Positions 35,823-48,294 of a stretch of 64,000 nucleotides of DNA are shown piece by piece. The number at the start of each line of letters is the position of its first letter. Within the stretch, counting starts at the first letter, position 1. The position numbers and the translations under genes were made by a program. This stretch comes from Hofstenia miamia (taxonomy: Eukaryota > Xenacoelomorpha > Acoela): positions 1,537,780 to 1,601,779 of the forward strand of contig SCFE01000118.1 in NCBI GenBank assembly GCA_004352715.1, in the 5' to 3' direction. The notes beneath the pieces are model-generated. The model saw only the letters and a list, made by a program, of their open reading frames with translations, was not told the DNA's origin and did no database searches.

Positions 35823-36776
35823 ATGGACGTCGTTGAGAACGGTCGGGTTTTGCGTTCTCTCCGCGAAGCGGTTATTAATGATGTATTCGCTGGTGCTATA
35901 TCACTAGACGCGGCATCTGCTTTCATTGAGAGTAAAAAAAGACGTCGCTACATCAAATTTTTTGCCGAAGCTCTTCTATTTCCTTTCCGTCATTGCATTC
36001 AAGATCTCAAAGACACCTCTACTGAAACAGAATCCAATCATACGTCTCATATATCTTCAGTAGAATCAGAATCTTCAAATGAAACAGAAATATCTCTTCA
36101 TCGCCTGCAATAAAATCTAAAGAATCCGAAGTGCAACCATCATCCGCGTCAGCATCCGCCACTTCCAACACATCATCAGAAAAACAGACTACGCATATCA
36201 AACGCATCAAACCAAATCCTACAACACTCGTTCTTGGAAGCTCAATTCTCAAATATACTAGATCACATAATCTCCTCTTCAATCAAACTACAACATTTCA
36301 CACCTATCCAGGACACAGCACTCAACAGCTCAACGAAAAAGTAAAAAACTACACACCACAACGCCTTCAACAGGTCGTCATTAACACAGGCCTCATCGAT
36401 TCCTTGAACAGTCCTCGACAGTTTCAGCAAGCTCTACATCAACTTATCACCTCAGTTCATCAAAAGTCCTCACCTCTTCATATTCATCTCTTCATACGAT
36501 CTCCTAAGGAAGAACCACTCCATTCAAGAATGTAACAAAATCATAAGATCATTTATTTCTCGAAATATCATATAATCGAAGTCATTTCGCGATTTCTGAT
36601 CAATCGCCGCACAATAGATGTTGAACTCTTCGCAAAGGATGGCATTCACTTATCTCGAAAGGGTCTTTCTACACTGATCTCTCGTCTCAAGTCACATTTC
36701 AGGCCCACTTCTCAGCGTTCTTCTATTGACTCATCTCGTTCTTATGATTCTGTAGCTTCGAAAGGTATGTAATTCC
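35823..36776 (+). pseudogene. ORF1 of an APE-type non-LTR element, SGNH-hydrolase (esterase-like), frameshifted
   Basis: Starts at ATG 35823 (MDVVENGRVLRSLREA). After a Ser-rich linker the frame shifts (about 36112-36131) into an SGNH-hydrolase-like domain. Block I is LVLGSSILKY, block II is YPGHS, and block III is degenerate (VVINTGLIDS). After another frame change the block V motif is AKDGIHLSRKGL, with the D-x-x-H dyad. Esterase-like ORF1 proteins are known from CR1/L2-group elements, where ORF1 binds element RNA and the esterase role is unclear. Two frameshifts make it inactive. A Ser-rich tail ends at the TAA at 36769-36771, shortly before the region leading to ORF2. Confidence 0.7.
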
Positions 36777-39321
36777 TAACTCCTGAAAACTTGCAACGCA
36801 TCCCACAATCAGTCGTATTGAATCTTCTACATCACTGCAATGCTTAGTTTCCTCATCTCATCACGTCTTTGCCCAATTCATTCTCGTCAAAGATCTAGTA
36901 ATTTATTCAGGTGCAGTTTTTGGTATACTAAATTATTGTTATTATATTCATTAAAGGGCAGCTTGATATAACCATACATGAATCCCTCAAAAAATTCAAT
37001 TTTAACTCCACGAAAATTACAAAATGCATTCAAATTATTATACAATAAAATTCTATTATTTACTAGGTAATCATTTAAAATCCTTTTTAAAATTTCGACT
37101 AATTATTTNCCAACTAGATTTTCTAATTTAATTGACTATTTTTTATCCGATAGTTGTAATAAATACAAAACATATATGTTTGAATCATTTAGTGATCACA
37201 ATCATCGCGTTTATGTTAGTAGCCATAAGTTTGGAACAAAAACTAGGAAAGTTGTTTATTCTAGAGACTTTAACAATTTTAATGATAAACAATTTATAGA
37301 TCTCTTGAAGAACATATGTTTTGATCTAACCTACACTTTTCATGATGCCGATAGCATGCTGAAATTTATCAAGAGTGAAATCACCAAAGCCTTAAATCAA
37401 GTAGCACCGCTGCGAACCAAGTTAATTAGCACTAAATTAAGACCAGTGATTAGCCAATCAGGTGATTCCGGCTTGATTAAAAAAACAGATAATTGAGAAA
37501 AATAAACTCTTTAAACTTGCGAAATCGGATCTCATCAATCTTAATTGGCCCAATTATGAGCATGCTAAGCAATTAATCAAAAAGAGCCGCAAATCTAGGT
37601 ACGAAACTAAACATACACATTGAAGACATAAAGCATGATAATAGGACATAAGGAATTTCTGATCAATCGCCGCACAATAGATGTTGAACTCTTCGCAAAG
37701 GATGGCATTCACTTATCTCGAAAGGGTCTTTCTACACTGATCTCTCGTCTCAAGTCACATTTCAGGCCCACTTCTCAGCGTTCTTCTATTGACTCATCTC
37801 GTTCTTATGATTCTGTAGCTTCGAAAGGTATGTAATTCCTAACTCCTGAAAACTTGCAACGCATCCCACAATCAGTCGTATTGAATCTTCTACATCACTG
37901 CAATGCTTAGTTTCCTCATCTCATCACGTCTTTGCCCAATTCATTCTCGTCAAAGATCTAGTAATTTATTCAGGTGCAGTTTTTGGTATACTAAATTATT
38001 GTTATTATATTCATTAAAGGGCAGCTTGATATAACCATACATGAATCCCTCAAAAAATTCAATTTTAACTCCACGAAAATTACAAAATGCATTCAAATTA
38101 TTATACAATCAAATTCTATTATTTACTGGGTAATCATTTAAAATCCTTTTTAAAATGCGACTAATTATTTCTGGAGACATTGAAAGTAACCCACGGCCAA
38201 CAATTTCGGACAATAGAATTAATGATGTACTCAACAAATTCAAAGCTAACTTTAAAATCATTTATATGAATGCTAGAAGTCTTAGTGCAAATCGCAATGA
38301 ATTTATGCTAATGGTATATAAAATCGGAAATAACGCAATATATGTTTTTACTGAAACCTGGTTAAACAATTCTGATAGTCTGAAAACATTATATAATCCT
38401 AATTATAGCTATTTCGATATTTATTTTAAACATAGATCTGAACGGGGTGGCGGTTTAATGATACAAATTCCTAAATTTTTAAGATCAAAACGGAGAGAAG
38501 AATTGAATCATGAAATATTCGAAACTATGTGGATTGAATTAGAATCTTTCTCAAATTCCTACAACAGCGAGCTCATAAACATTTGCTATAATCCAAATAA
38601 AAATTTTATCTCTGAATTTTTTAACCAAAAATTGAAGAAATTGAATATGCCATTCTTGAGAATAAATTTGTTAATATCTTAGGAGATTTTAATTCCAATT
38701 ACTTAAATTTTGTTGAATCCAAGCGATTTGATCATATTTGTGATATTTTTGGTTTTCAAACTATTAATAAGACCAATCCAACTAGATTTTCTAATTTAAT
38801 TGACTATTTTTTATCCGATAGTTGTAATAAATACAAAACATATATGTTTGAATCATTTAGTGATCACAATCATCGCGTTTATGTTAGTAGCCATAAGTTT
38901 GGAACAAAAACTAGGAAAGTTGTTTATTCTAGAGACTTTAACAATTTTAATGATAAACAATTTATAGATCTCTTGAAGAACATATGTTTTGATCTAACCT
39001 ACACTTTTCATGATGCCGATAGCATGCTGAAATTTATCAAGAGTGAAATCACCAAAGCCTTAAATCAAGTAGCACCGCTGCGAACCAAGTTAATTAGCAC
39101 TAAATTAAGACCAGTGATTAGCCAATCAGGTGATTCCGGCTTGATTAAAAAAACAGATAATTGAGAAAAATAAACTCTTTAAACTTGCGAAATCGGATCT
39201 CATCAATCTTAATTGGCCCAATTATGAGCATGCTAAGCAATTAATCAAAAAGAGCCGCAAATCTAGGTACGAAACTAAACATACACATTGAAGACATAAA
39301 GCATGATAATAGGACATAAGG
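36593..39321 (+). repeat. Large direct duplication within the non-LTR element, with single-N joint
   Basis: 36593-37108 recurs at 37653-38168 and 37110-37651 recurs at 38778-39320, nearly identically. I see only a few differences, such as aataaaa/aatcaaa, actagg/actggg and aaaatttcg/aaaatgcg. The N at 37109 and the abrupt joint at 37651-37653 (shared atttctgatc) suggest two alleles or contigs concatenated rather than a biological tandem. In the first copy the ORF2 ATG is lost. Confidence 0.8.
38155..39170 (+). pseudogene. ORF2 of the non-LTR element: 2A-like leader and APE endonuclease
   Basis: The frame begins MRLIISGDIESNPRP, a 2A-like motif (D-I-E-x-N-P-x-P) with the invariant Gly before the last Pro replaced by Arg. 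An AP-endonuclease (exonuclease-endonuclease-phosphatase) domain follows. IIYMNARSLSANRNEF carries the first catalytic Asn, VFTETWL the catalytic Glu, and ERGGGLMI follows. After a frame change near 38680 come GDFNSN (catalytic Asp/Asn), the target-recognition part and SDHNHRV, the conserved Ser-Asp-His end. The endonuclease nicks the target DNA to prime reverse transcription. The frameshift and the TGA at 39161 make this copy inactive. Confidence 0.78.
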
Positions 39322-41090
39322 AGGATATCGCAAATATTTTAAACAGAAATTTTGAAAATATGGGTAAATTCAATTTTAAATTTGAAGAAAATGGAAACTT
39401 TTCATCTCAACAATCTGATATACGAATAAGGGAGCAGTTTCATTTCAATTTAATTTCCTATCATGATCTTAGAAATGTAGTAAATAAACTAGATACTAAT
39501 AAATCTTGTGGATCCAGCAACCTACCGTATTGGATAATTAAAAATATTTCTATATTTTTGATGAATACCTACTTGTAGCATTTAACCAAGGTATTATAAA
39601 CAATTACTTTCCTGCCCTTTCAAGCTATCTGATATTTCACCGTTATACAAAAAAGAGAACCGCTAGATCCATTGAACTACAGACCAATTAGCATATCACA
39701 CCCTTTCTCAAAAATATTTATAAAACTTCTAACTTCACAAATGTACAAGTTTATTAATGACAATAAAATTTTATCAAATAATCAATTTGGATTTCGACCT
39801 AAATTCAGTACATCTGACGCAATTTTATCAATTAGAGAAAATATTAAAATAAACTCGAATCAAAATTTGTTCACAGCGGTGGCTTTACTTGATTTAAGTA
39901 AAGCATTTAACTCAATGAATTTCGATATTTTAAAACAAAAATTAAGGCGACAAGGTTTTAGTTTCAATGCAAAGAATTTTATTATGAGTTTCTTAAGCAA
40001 TCGCAAACAACGACCATATTTTTTCAGAGTATACTACTACAAATCTTGGTGTGCCCCAAGAAACTGTATTAGGACCCATTCTATTTACATTATACGTAAA
40101 TGATATTTCAAAATCCTTGACAAATGGAACTATTTATCAATACGCAGATGATACTTGTATATTACGAACAGCAAAAAATCCTTTTGAGGCAACTAAACAT
40201 TTGACAAAAGATATTGAAAACCTCGTAACATATTTCAATCGTAATAAACTAAAAAAAAATTCTGAGAAAACTCAATTTATCATATTTTCATCAAACAACA
40301 ACAAAACTTACTGAACATTTTAAAATTAATGTTTGTGATAACGAAATTAGTCAAAGTAAATGTGTAAACTATCTAGGTGTATTAATAGACAATGACTTAA
40401 AATTCGATAATTTCTTCTCTCACAAATTAAAAAAGATGGCATGCGGAATAAAATAATTGTACCATTTGCGCCATTTAGGAAAATCATCGCATGTAGAACT
40501 AATTCATTCATTTGTCTTAAGTTAATTTAATTACTGTGCATTTCTTTTTCAAAATCTCACATCGCAAAAACGTTCATCATTAGCAAAAATGTTTAACTGG
40601 GCATTTAGAACACTTAATTATATTGAAAAACATGAATCCATAGCGCAATTAAGGTCATCATATAATATTTTGCCCCGAGTTACTTTATTCAGTATCAATC
40701 TTTATGTATGATTCACAAATTTATTCACGAATTAAGTTCATTAAGTTTTCTTAATAATTACATCAAAATCAATACAAGAAGTAAAACACTTTTTAGCATC
40801 AATAATCGTCAAGATTCATTTTCTTTTAAATGTTCAATATTATGGAATGATTTAAGTATTGATATAAAATGTGAGAAAAACTATAAACACTTCAAGAAAA
40901 AAATAAAACAATTTCTATTAAGTAGGCAAACATTATTGGGCATAGATAATAAACTCAACGCATGGTCAAATTTCTTTTAAAACTGCCCTTTAATTAATAT
41001 TGCATACTTAATTTCTTTTGTAAATATTTTTGTCATGTGTTAGTTTATAGTTTTTATATACATTTAAGCAATAAATTTGATTTGACTCTA
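39300..41090 (+). pseudogene. ORF2 continued: reverse transcriptase and 3' end
   Basis: RT blocks appear in order: LRNVVNKLDTNKSCGSSNLP, NYRPISISHPFSKIF, NNQFGFRPKFST, ALLDLSKAFNSMN (first catalytic Asp), FLSNRKQ, VPQETVLGPILFTLYVNDIS, QYADDT (YADD box), KNSEKTQFIIFSSN and VNYLGVLIDNDLKFD. The C-terminal segment (FKCSILWNDLSIDIK) ends with stop at 40980. The 3' UTR carries AATAAA (about 41070) and short TTTGA repeats, then the element ends near 41090. At least four frame changes break the ORF. The layout resembles CR1/jockey-group elements; the exact clade cannot be fixed by eye. Confidence 0.8.
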
Positions 41091-41172
41091 ATCTGATGAA
41101 CTGCCATGATTTTTTGGGAAACTTAAAGTTTCTAAAGAGAAGTTGAAAGTCTTTGAAAAAAGTTGATGTCTT

Positions 41173-42140
41173 TTAGTTGTAGATTGTTGCAATAAAAATG
41201 AATAGTAGCTTAAATGGGATAAGCAAAATTTTATAAGCTAACTTTTCATGATATTCAGATAAAAAGTTCCTTACATGATAAAGATATTTTATTCTAGTAA
41301 CCATTTTCTTAATTTTTTTCTGCAAAAATGAATTGAAATTTAGTTCCTTATCAATTTCAAGGCAAAAATTCAAAGCAATGGTTTTGTTTTGTTACTTAAA
41401 TTTTTATTTTAATCTCAATATTTTGTGTTTGATTCTTAACATAATATATAATTCACTGTATTTATCAATATTTATTTTAGTTCACATAAATTGAAGTAAT
41501 TCCTAAAATTTTCAATGTCCGATTGTAAATTTTTGGTTATCTTACGGCATTTTAGTCTGATGTTAAATGTGCATCATCAATATATTGGTAAATTTAGGAA
41601 TATGGCCTATTAATTTGGTTCATAATATTATTGGTATACTGGAAAATAATGTGTGCCCTAGAACTATTCGCTGGGGTAGCTCTCCCTCAGTTGCTACATA
41701 GTCCAATTTTTCCCATCTCAAGTGCGTTTAGCGCATTTCCATTCTCTTAAAAAATTCAAAATAAAAAATAGAATTGCCATCAAAACCATAATTATTTCTT
41801 ATCTTCTAATTATTTTAATATTCATACTGTTAAATGATATGGCAAAACCTAGGTTTTTGCAACTAGACTTTATTTTTTAAAATAATTTTTTTTTTGTGTA
41901 ATTGACAATGTTTTATCCATTGTACTGTAGTCAAGATAACATCCAGTTTGATTTCTTGGCAAACGTAATTAGCTGAATGGAATTGTAATTATTAATTGTC
42001 GATATTTTTTTAGCAACAAGAAGGTCAACAATTTCCTAATGACCGATGTCAAAATTTTTAAGTGATTCGGGAAATTCATTGTCGATAATACATTGATTAA
42101 ATGCCAAAAATAAATGTTCACCAAATAGTGGAAGAAAATC
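41173..42140 (-). pseudogene. Minus-strand RT remnant of the same non-LTR family
   Basis: Reading backwards from about 42120, FLAFNQCIIDNEFPESLKNF matches the RT start of the 31.2 and 39.5 kb copies. At about 41680 ELPQRIVLGHTLFSS matches the V-P-Q-G-x-V-L-G-P box. At about 41590 QYIDDAHLTSD is a decayed YADD box. At 41173-41370 CLEIDKELNFNSFLQKKIKK starts the thumb and ends IFIATIYN. Many stops. It lies tail to tail with the 35.8-41.1 kb element. Confidence 0.65.
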
Positions 42141-42392
42141 TTTATTTACAAAGAAAGAAAAGTTAAAAATAGCAATTAATTTATTACTACTAAATTTCTT
42201 TACCATAAAATTTAATTCGGATATACTTCCAAGCCTATGTGAAAAATAGAAGAATATTTTTTTAATGTTGCAAAATTTTCAGAGTGAATGAAAGTGGTAT
42301 TTCATAAATTTAATATTCTGCTTATATTTGAAATAATTTCCTCATCAAATTATTAGACTCCTTCGACTTTCATTTGTTAACAATTCCTATAT

Positions 42393-42393
<1 letters not shown>

Positions 42394-42431
<38 letters not shown>
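42394..42431. repeat. (CA)n-(TA)n microsatellite
   Basis: A short CACACA run passes into TATATA. From here to about 43890 I see only AT-rich spacer. Confidence 0.85.
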
Positions 42432-42435
<4 letters not shown>

Positions 42436-43894
42436 TTTTGCCTTTTCAATATGTCTCATTTTAAAATTACTAGCGTTTCCATCATTTGTCCAATGCTATC
42501 ATTTGGCATTGATTTTTCTAGTTCAAAGAGTTTCCGCTTAATTTCAATTTCTTCTCAAATTAAACTGCTATAGGTTTGCAGACAATGAAAGCGAGTATAA
42601 TTTAAGCTCTAATGCTCAAGTCTTACTTGAAATAGTTTTGTTAAGTGATTTTAAATTCGTTGTGCAATATTCGTTCAATATTTTTCTTTGAATCGTTCTA
42701 TAGCCCAATGCAAGAATAATATATTTATTAAATTATATTTTGAATATACATCTACATGGAAATTGCGTGATCACTAATAAATTCGCAGAATAACCTTTTA
42801 AAATGAGGATCAAAATTCGTTAGGCAAGTTAAGACTTTTCAATAATCAAATAACTAGTCTATCAATTTATCAATCAATATAATAATATCTTGAACGATAT
42901 TGTTAGCTAAAGACATTTTTTAAAAACGTTTTTACAATGAAATCTCGAAAACAAAAAGAAATATTTTGTCCTCATGGGGAAATACAATACTCACCTAAAA
43001 CCTCTTGGCTTAAAGAGTTAAATTTAGGCTTCTGATTTATATCGAGTACAATTTCGTGAATAGTGCTGCCAAACTGAGTTTAGTTCACACAAAACAATCC
43101 CTACACGTTTGAAGGTTTAGTAGGCCTATTGTGACCAACTTTAGCAATCACTACGTAACACACCTTTGAGTCAAAGGTATTATTTTCTGATGAATTACGT
43201 TGCAAATTTACAAAAACGAGAAGTTATTTTTTCTAAACATTAGATTTCTATTCAGGACATCAATTTATTGTTTTTAACTTATTTATCTTTTAAATGTTTA
43301 GATGCATAAAATATTATAAAATATTTTCATGATTCTACTAAAAATATATTTGTTTTTGTTATCTTTTAAATCAGACAACCTTTAAAATTGTTAAGCAATT
43401 ACTATTAATGTGTAAGTTAATGACAATTAAAACGAAAAATGCATCAGAAAAGTAAATTTTTTGGGATGAATGCCGATTGAATGAAGTCGGATCTGTGGGC
43501 CCAAGAATCTTCAAATGTAATCCTCAATCATGCTTTCATCATATTGTCCTTTGTAATACTCCTCGAATAAATACTAGTTATTTATTTAAAAATTGAAAAC
43601 AATGAAATTGCGAAATAATGTACAAAAGGGGAAATTGTGAAAAGGCTCATGCAGGAATCATGATGCGTTTTCGGTTGTCTCAATTGATTTAGAGCAGGCC
43701 ATTGAAGATTTTGAGATTATAACTTGCGATTCTGCGTACGCATTGAGATATTGAGATCTTTTTATAGAAATTGATGTGTTGACGTTATGAGGTGTTCCAA
43801 TTCGAGAGCGGGCTTGTACTGAAGTCGCCTAGTACTACGGATACATAGAAACATGCTACGGATAAGCGAGAAGTTAATTTTACTACGTAACCAA

Positions 43895-44425
43895 TTAATT
43901 GTGGTTGGGAGGTCGGCATTCTTTCTCTCTGAAATAAGAAATAAGAAAAGAGAGCTGCTTAATTGCTCTGTGTGTTAAAGGTGATGCACCACCAGTAGCG
44001 CTGAATACCATGGGCGTAAAGGAAGAGTGTTCAATTTCTAAAACTCGTTGCTGGTAGGGTCGGATCTTCTCATTCTCATGCGTGGCATAGTTATCTTTGA
44101 TGCTTCTGTTAACATTGGTGGCAGCACTCGAGTTAAATACCCTCACATCGAAGAATGTGCGCCTACCATACGCCCAGAAGCCAACAGATGAGATATCCAG
44201 ACGAGCTCCATCAGAGGTAATTGTGCCACTCGGCAGTATTTCACCAGAAAGAGGGGTCAGATGCAGTTCTTTACATACATCAATGCATACTTCGTACGCG
44301 GCCTCTGCCAGCATAACCCTGAGTTCGTTGGGTCTCCTCGAAAAAAACGTTCCCGTAGAACATGAGAGTGCATGGGCCACAGAAAACCCCTTGCCACAGA
44401 CACATGTCATAGCGGATAAATTGAT
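43895..44425 (-). pseudogene. Retroelement-linked C-terminal domain, Cys finger plus nuclease-like core
   Basis: Open for 171 codons from the ATG at 44410. It begins CVCGKGFSVAHALSC, a C-x-C-x8-H-x3-C finger, then RRPNELRVMLAEAAYEVC. A core DGARLDI...FWAYGRRTFFDVRVFN follows, resembling a PD-(D/E)XK-type nuclease or RNase-like fold. HENEKIRPYQQRVLEIEHSS and FTPMVFSATGGASPL come next. I recognise this as a multicopy domain that follows reverse transcriptases in many cnidarian and other invertebrate sequences. The usual end is missing and there is no RT upstream. Joined at about 44420 to an unrelated remnant. Confidence 0.55.
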
Positions 44426-45310
44426 ATCTTGGGAAATGTTTCACCTTATTATTTTTGAAGTAATCAAGATAAGTGTAAAGGACGTGCAATTTAAATTATA
44501 TTCTGCAGGCCAATTTAGGTATGTATCAAATAAATTTCCCACCACCTCTTTGTAATTTTCAGTTTTGTAATTTCCCAAAATGCGCATGCAAATGTTTCCG
44601 AGTTGATAAGGACCAACAGACACACCTGCCTTAATCTTTGCTACCGAGAGTTTTGGAAATAGGTTCGGGATGTTGTGGAATGCCTCACTTTCTTGATCCA
44701 ACTGCCTCACAAACTGCTTAAAAGTGTTGACATAAGTATTTTCTTAGGATCTTTTCAGTGGTACTTGTTTCACATTGTGTTGTCCCATCTCATATGTTGT
44801 TCTGAGTGGCCAACAACGCTGTTTGTAGTGGAGTTCAGTGTAGCGGCTATCCCAAAGACACTGGTGGCACATGCATTTAGTAAATCCACCTTGAAGGTCC
44901 ATAAAAAGGCTACCATTTTGAAGTCGCCTATTACTTCCCATGAAAAGTCATCATATATCATAGCAGAAAAAAGTGCCTAAAATAATTAATATTAATTCAA
45001 CCCAATAGTTTTATGTATGTTGGCAGTATACACAAAAAGTTTCCTTTAAGTGTACTGAGTACGTCACAGAAATTGAAGGCGACTGATTGATGTTGTGTAA
45101 TAGAACTGCCTTTAGGTGTCAATCTGAAATATTGCGGGGAATTTCCATTGCAGCAAACAGTCCTTGAATGTCGTGACAATAGCACAAACCCTCTGAAAGC
45201 TGAAAATGCTGTGAAAATCCACAATTTTGCTTTCGCTATGACTAAGTAATTCTAACATCATCGGCTTATAAGTCCCACTGATTAAATCTTGAGATGAGTA
45301 GATCTGCATT
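44426..45310 (-). pseudogene. Remnant of a multicopy invertebrate protein family, probably transposon-encoded
   Basis: Segments readable on the minus strand follow the order of a large family seen repeatedly in arthropod and cnidarian genomes. LKAVLLHN-type sequence with SVHLKE-like residues lies near 45000-45110, and VIGDFKMVAFL near 44930. LQGGFTKCMCHQCLWDSRYT and HYKQRCWPLR are near 44800-44880. FHNIPNLFPKLSVAKIKAGV with SVGPYQLG is at about 44590-44690, and KLHVLYTYLDYFKNN near 44455. Frames change between blocks, and a middle section (the one ending in HIKLG in intact members) is deleted. I do not know its enzymatic activity. Confidence 0.5.
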
Positions 45311-45619
45311 GAACTTTGTTATTAGATTCATTTTTCCTATTAAGTCATTAACGTCATCTTAGTTGGGGTAATGATATGTTCTTTCTGTATGCACTAGATT
45401 TCGTTGTTTCTCTTCTATTTCATGTGAGCTTGCCTTTTCATGACACACCTCATTACAAACTTGAGAAAAAGTAGATCTGTCGTATTGTGAGGAACTGGTG
45501 ATACAGATGATTCAATGTCGGGATCTTGAATCCTAGGTGCATTGTTTCTTTTCCTGCGTTTTTGGATCAACCATACAGAATGCATCTGCTGGGTATTTAC
45601 AATATTGAACACCTATTCT

Positions 45620-46900
45620 CTCTTTATAAACTAAAATACAACAATAATTATACATCCTGGAAACAATAAGTAGGTTAAAAACAGATTTCAACAAGTTCTA
45701 AAAATAACATCAGAGTCAGCAAGTCAACATTAGCTCATATCTAGGCATAGCAAATTTCTAAATAGAATAAGTATTTTCTAAAATTAGCACTATAGTAATC
45801 AATACGTCATTAGCCTCACCAATTTTAAAGGATGGAGGCTCTTTACGCCTCGTGTTCAGGTGTGATAAGATTCTTAATGGGCAATATTGTAAGTATAGAT
45901 TATTAGAAAAACTGACGTCCAGAGAACAAACCTGAATTCTTTAGTGTCTTTATGATGCTGTGCAAATAAAAAATGAGAGAAAGTCAATTAAAACCCTAAG
46001 GACAAAGAAATAAATTTTATTACATGGAGAATTTGGTAATTAACAATTGAATCAAACTTGGAACTGTAGCAATCAATTATCAATAATAAATCAATTAATT
46101 CAACATCCCTAAGTCAATTCATTTAGTATTTCTGGAGCTGTGGCTATATTGACTGCACAACATTTTGTAAACAGCGGAGTTCATTTAGAGATCTTTTCTT
46201 CTAATTATTGAAATAAATGATATCTTTATCATCAATTATACATGAGCTGATGCTTTCATTTTTTAACCCTTTTAATATAAAAGGCCTTGTGAAAAACTTT
46301 CTTGAAATTTTAAATTTGAAAAACCTATAATATAAATATTAAATGAATTTTCAAAATAATTTATCCATTAACATTTAAGGACTTTGAAATTATTTATTTT
46401 ATAAAAATGTAGAATTAAACAGAATTGATTTTTGAATTTTGAAAACACTACTATTTCAAAATTTACTTATTGTTGTCGTTTATAATGAAGAAATTTTGCC
46501 AATTTCGATTAAATACTTTTAATAAATATGCCTGAAAAGCTTTCAAACATTTTCATTAACCTTTATTGAGCTGGTGCTAGTCTAACTACGATGTTTGAAC
46601 TATTTAATAAAATGTAATCTTATTTTTGTTAATTAGTGCCAAAAACCGACTGTTTCCCACTTGTGAACTGCCAATTTTCAGTTGATTTCCCCCCGCGAGT
46701 CAATATCCAAAATCTTACAGGTGGACGCTGATTTTGTAATTTATAAAAATTATCTTTCTTTTGCATACAAGTGTCTTGCATTGAAGTATACAAATTTATA
46801 GATATTTTCATAAATCGGACTTCTATTAAAGATTTGAGAAAGATCTAAAATGAGATTAAAATTTATTATATATTTATTATATAAATTCATTAATTCAAAA
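45620..46900. other. AT-rich spacer without recognisable gene
   Basis: Nothing reliable. A short plus-strand piece near 46130-46210 (FSGAVAILTAQHFVNSGVHL) after a TTTAG acceptor-like site has protein-like composition but soon meets a stop. Confidence 0.5.
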
Positions 46901-46901
46901 A

Positions 46902-47652
46902 ATGGCTGGTACCATCAAGTTAATTAAAAAAATAACAGATTTATTACCAAGAAAATGGATCGCAATGTTACTTAAATCAATGGTTGTATTAAAATATACG
47001 TATTCTTGCTACTTGCTAACAAATCTATGTGAAAATTCTAAAAGAAAATTAAATAAGATTTTCAATTGGATGAACAAAATTATCAATAGCAATAACAATC
47101 GAATTAAGAGAAAATTGGCAAAAGATTATATGTTATTATATCTAGATGATATGCAACAAAAGATCTTGGAAATATTTTATAAAATGAAAGATAACATCTC
47201 CCTAAAATATAATATTACACGTGGTAAATATCAATGCAAGAAATATAGAAGCAAAATTATGAAGAATTCATTCATAAATATTGCCTAAAATTATGGAATA
47301 AATTGGATAAAGTTACTCGATCTGAAAAAAGTGACTAATTTTATCAAGAACGCTCCAACAAAGAATTATCTTACCAGTCAAAAAATTACTTCAATAAATA
47401 CAAATAACTAAGTACATCATTTTCTATTATCAATCTAAAATTAATGACTAAGAACTTATTTAACTATCCATAGAAAATACTTTTCGAAACTAAAATGAAC
47501 TATTATAGCAACCAAGAAACATCACTATCTTTACCTCTGCAAAAAAGAAATAGAAACAATTCAGTTAGTACTTAATAGTGGCTTTTTGTACACTTTTTCT
47601 CTATATTGTAGAAAGCATTACCTTTATTTATAAATAAATAAATAAATAAATA
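46902..47652 (+). pseudogene. Non-LTR retrotransposon 3' part, RT thumb to (AATA)n tail
   Basis: From ATG 46902 a 128-codon frame reads MAGTIKLIKKITDLLPRKWI followed by LLKSMVVLKYTYSCYLLTNL. This is the region downstream of the RT palm in non-LTR elements, where a basic helix precedes the LLxSLVLSxxxY motif. After the stop at 47288 a shifted frame continues with LWNKLDK-like sequence. The 3' end is a (AATA)n run at 47634-47652, a typical retrotransposon tail. 5'-truncated insertion of a family different from the 35.8-41.1 kb element. Confidence 0.65.
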
Positions 47653-47905
47653 TACCTGCCAGAAGAATTTTTAAGAATATTTAAGAAGAGTAGTTTGAAA
47701 AAATTTTGCTAGGCTTTATATAACACAGAATTGCACATCTTGAGATGTGCGTGAGAAATTTTGATTTGTAGTGTTGTTATTTGCTATATAGTAAGTAGGC
47801 TCATTTTTACAGCAATAAAAATTGTATTATTATAATAGTTCTTTTGAGAAACGCACTTCTGTAGTTCATTGATAAGTAGAGGTTGTCCATCACTATTCCG
47901 ACAAT

Positions 47906-48294
47906 AAGTAGTCCGAATCTTTAATTTAGTTTGATTTAATTATAAAAATTTTGTTTAGGTTTATTAGTAATTTTTATATTAATCAAATTGTACTGTTTTA
48001 TAGAATATTATAATTTTAGTATGAGGTAATTAGCTAATGGATTTGGTGTATTCTAACCTAATAGATGTTACAGCAAATTTGCTATTCCGNNNNNNNNNNN
48101 NNNNNNNNNNAAGTAGTCCGAATCTTTAATTTAGTTTGATTTAATTATAAAAATTTTGTTTAGGTTTATTAGTAATTTTTATATTAATCAAATTGTACTG
48201 TTTTATAGAATATTATAATTTTAGTATGAGGTAATTAGCTAATGGATTTGGTGTATTCTAACCTAATAGATGTTACAGCAAATTTGCTATTCCG
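47906..48294. repeat. 184-bp sequence duplicated across a 21-N gap
   Basis: 47906-48089 equals 48111-48294, separated by N at 48090-48110. Same pattern as at 15.2 kb: unmerged contig overlap. Confidence 0.9.

Noticed and set aside
46130-46215. Possible exon resembling a YjeF_N/Edc3-type segment (GAVAIL…H…N…V…F)
   Set aside because: The resemblance rests on a few spaced residues and the frame soon meets a stop without a splice donor; too weak to call.
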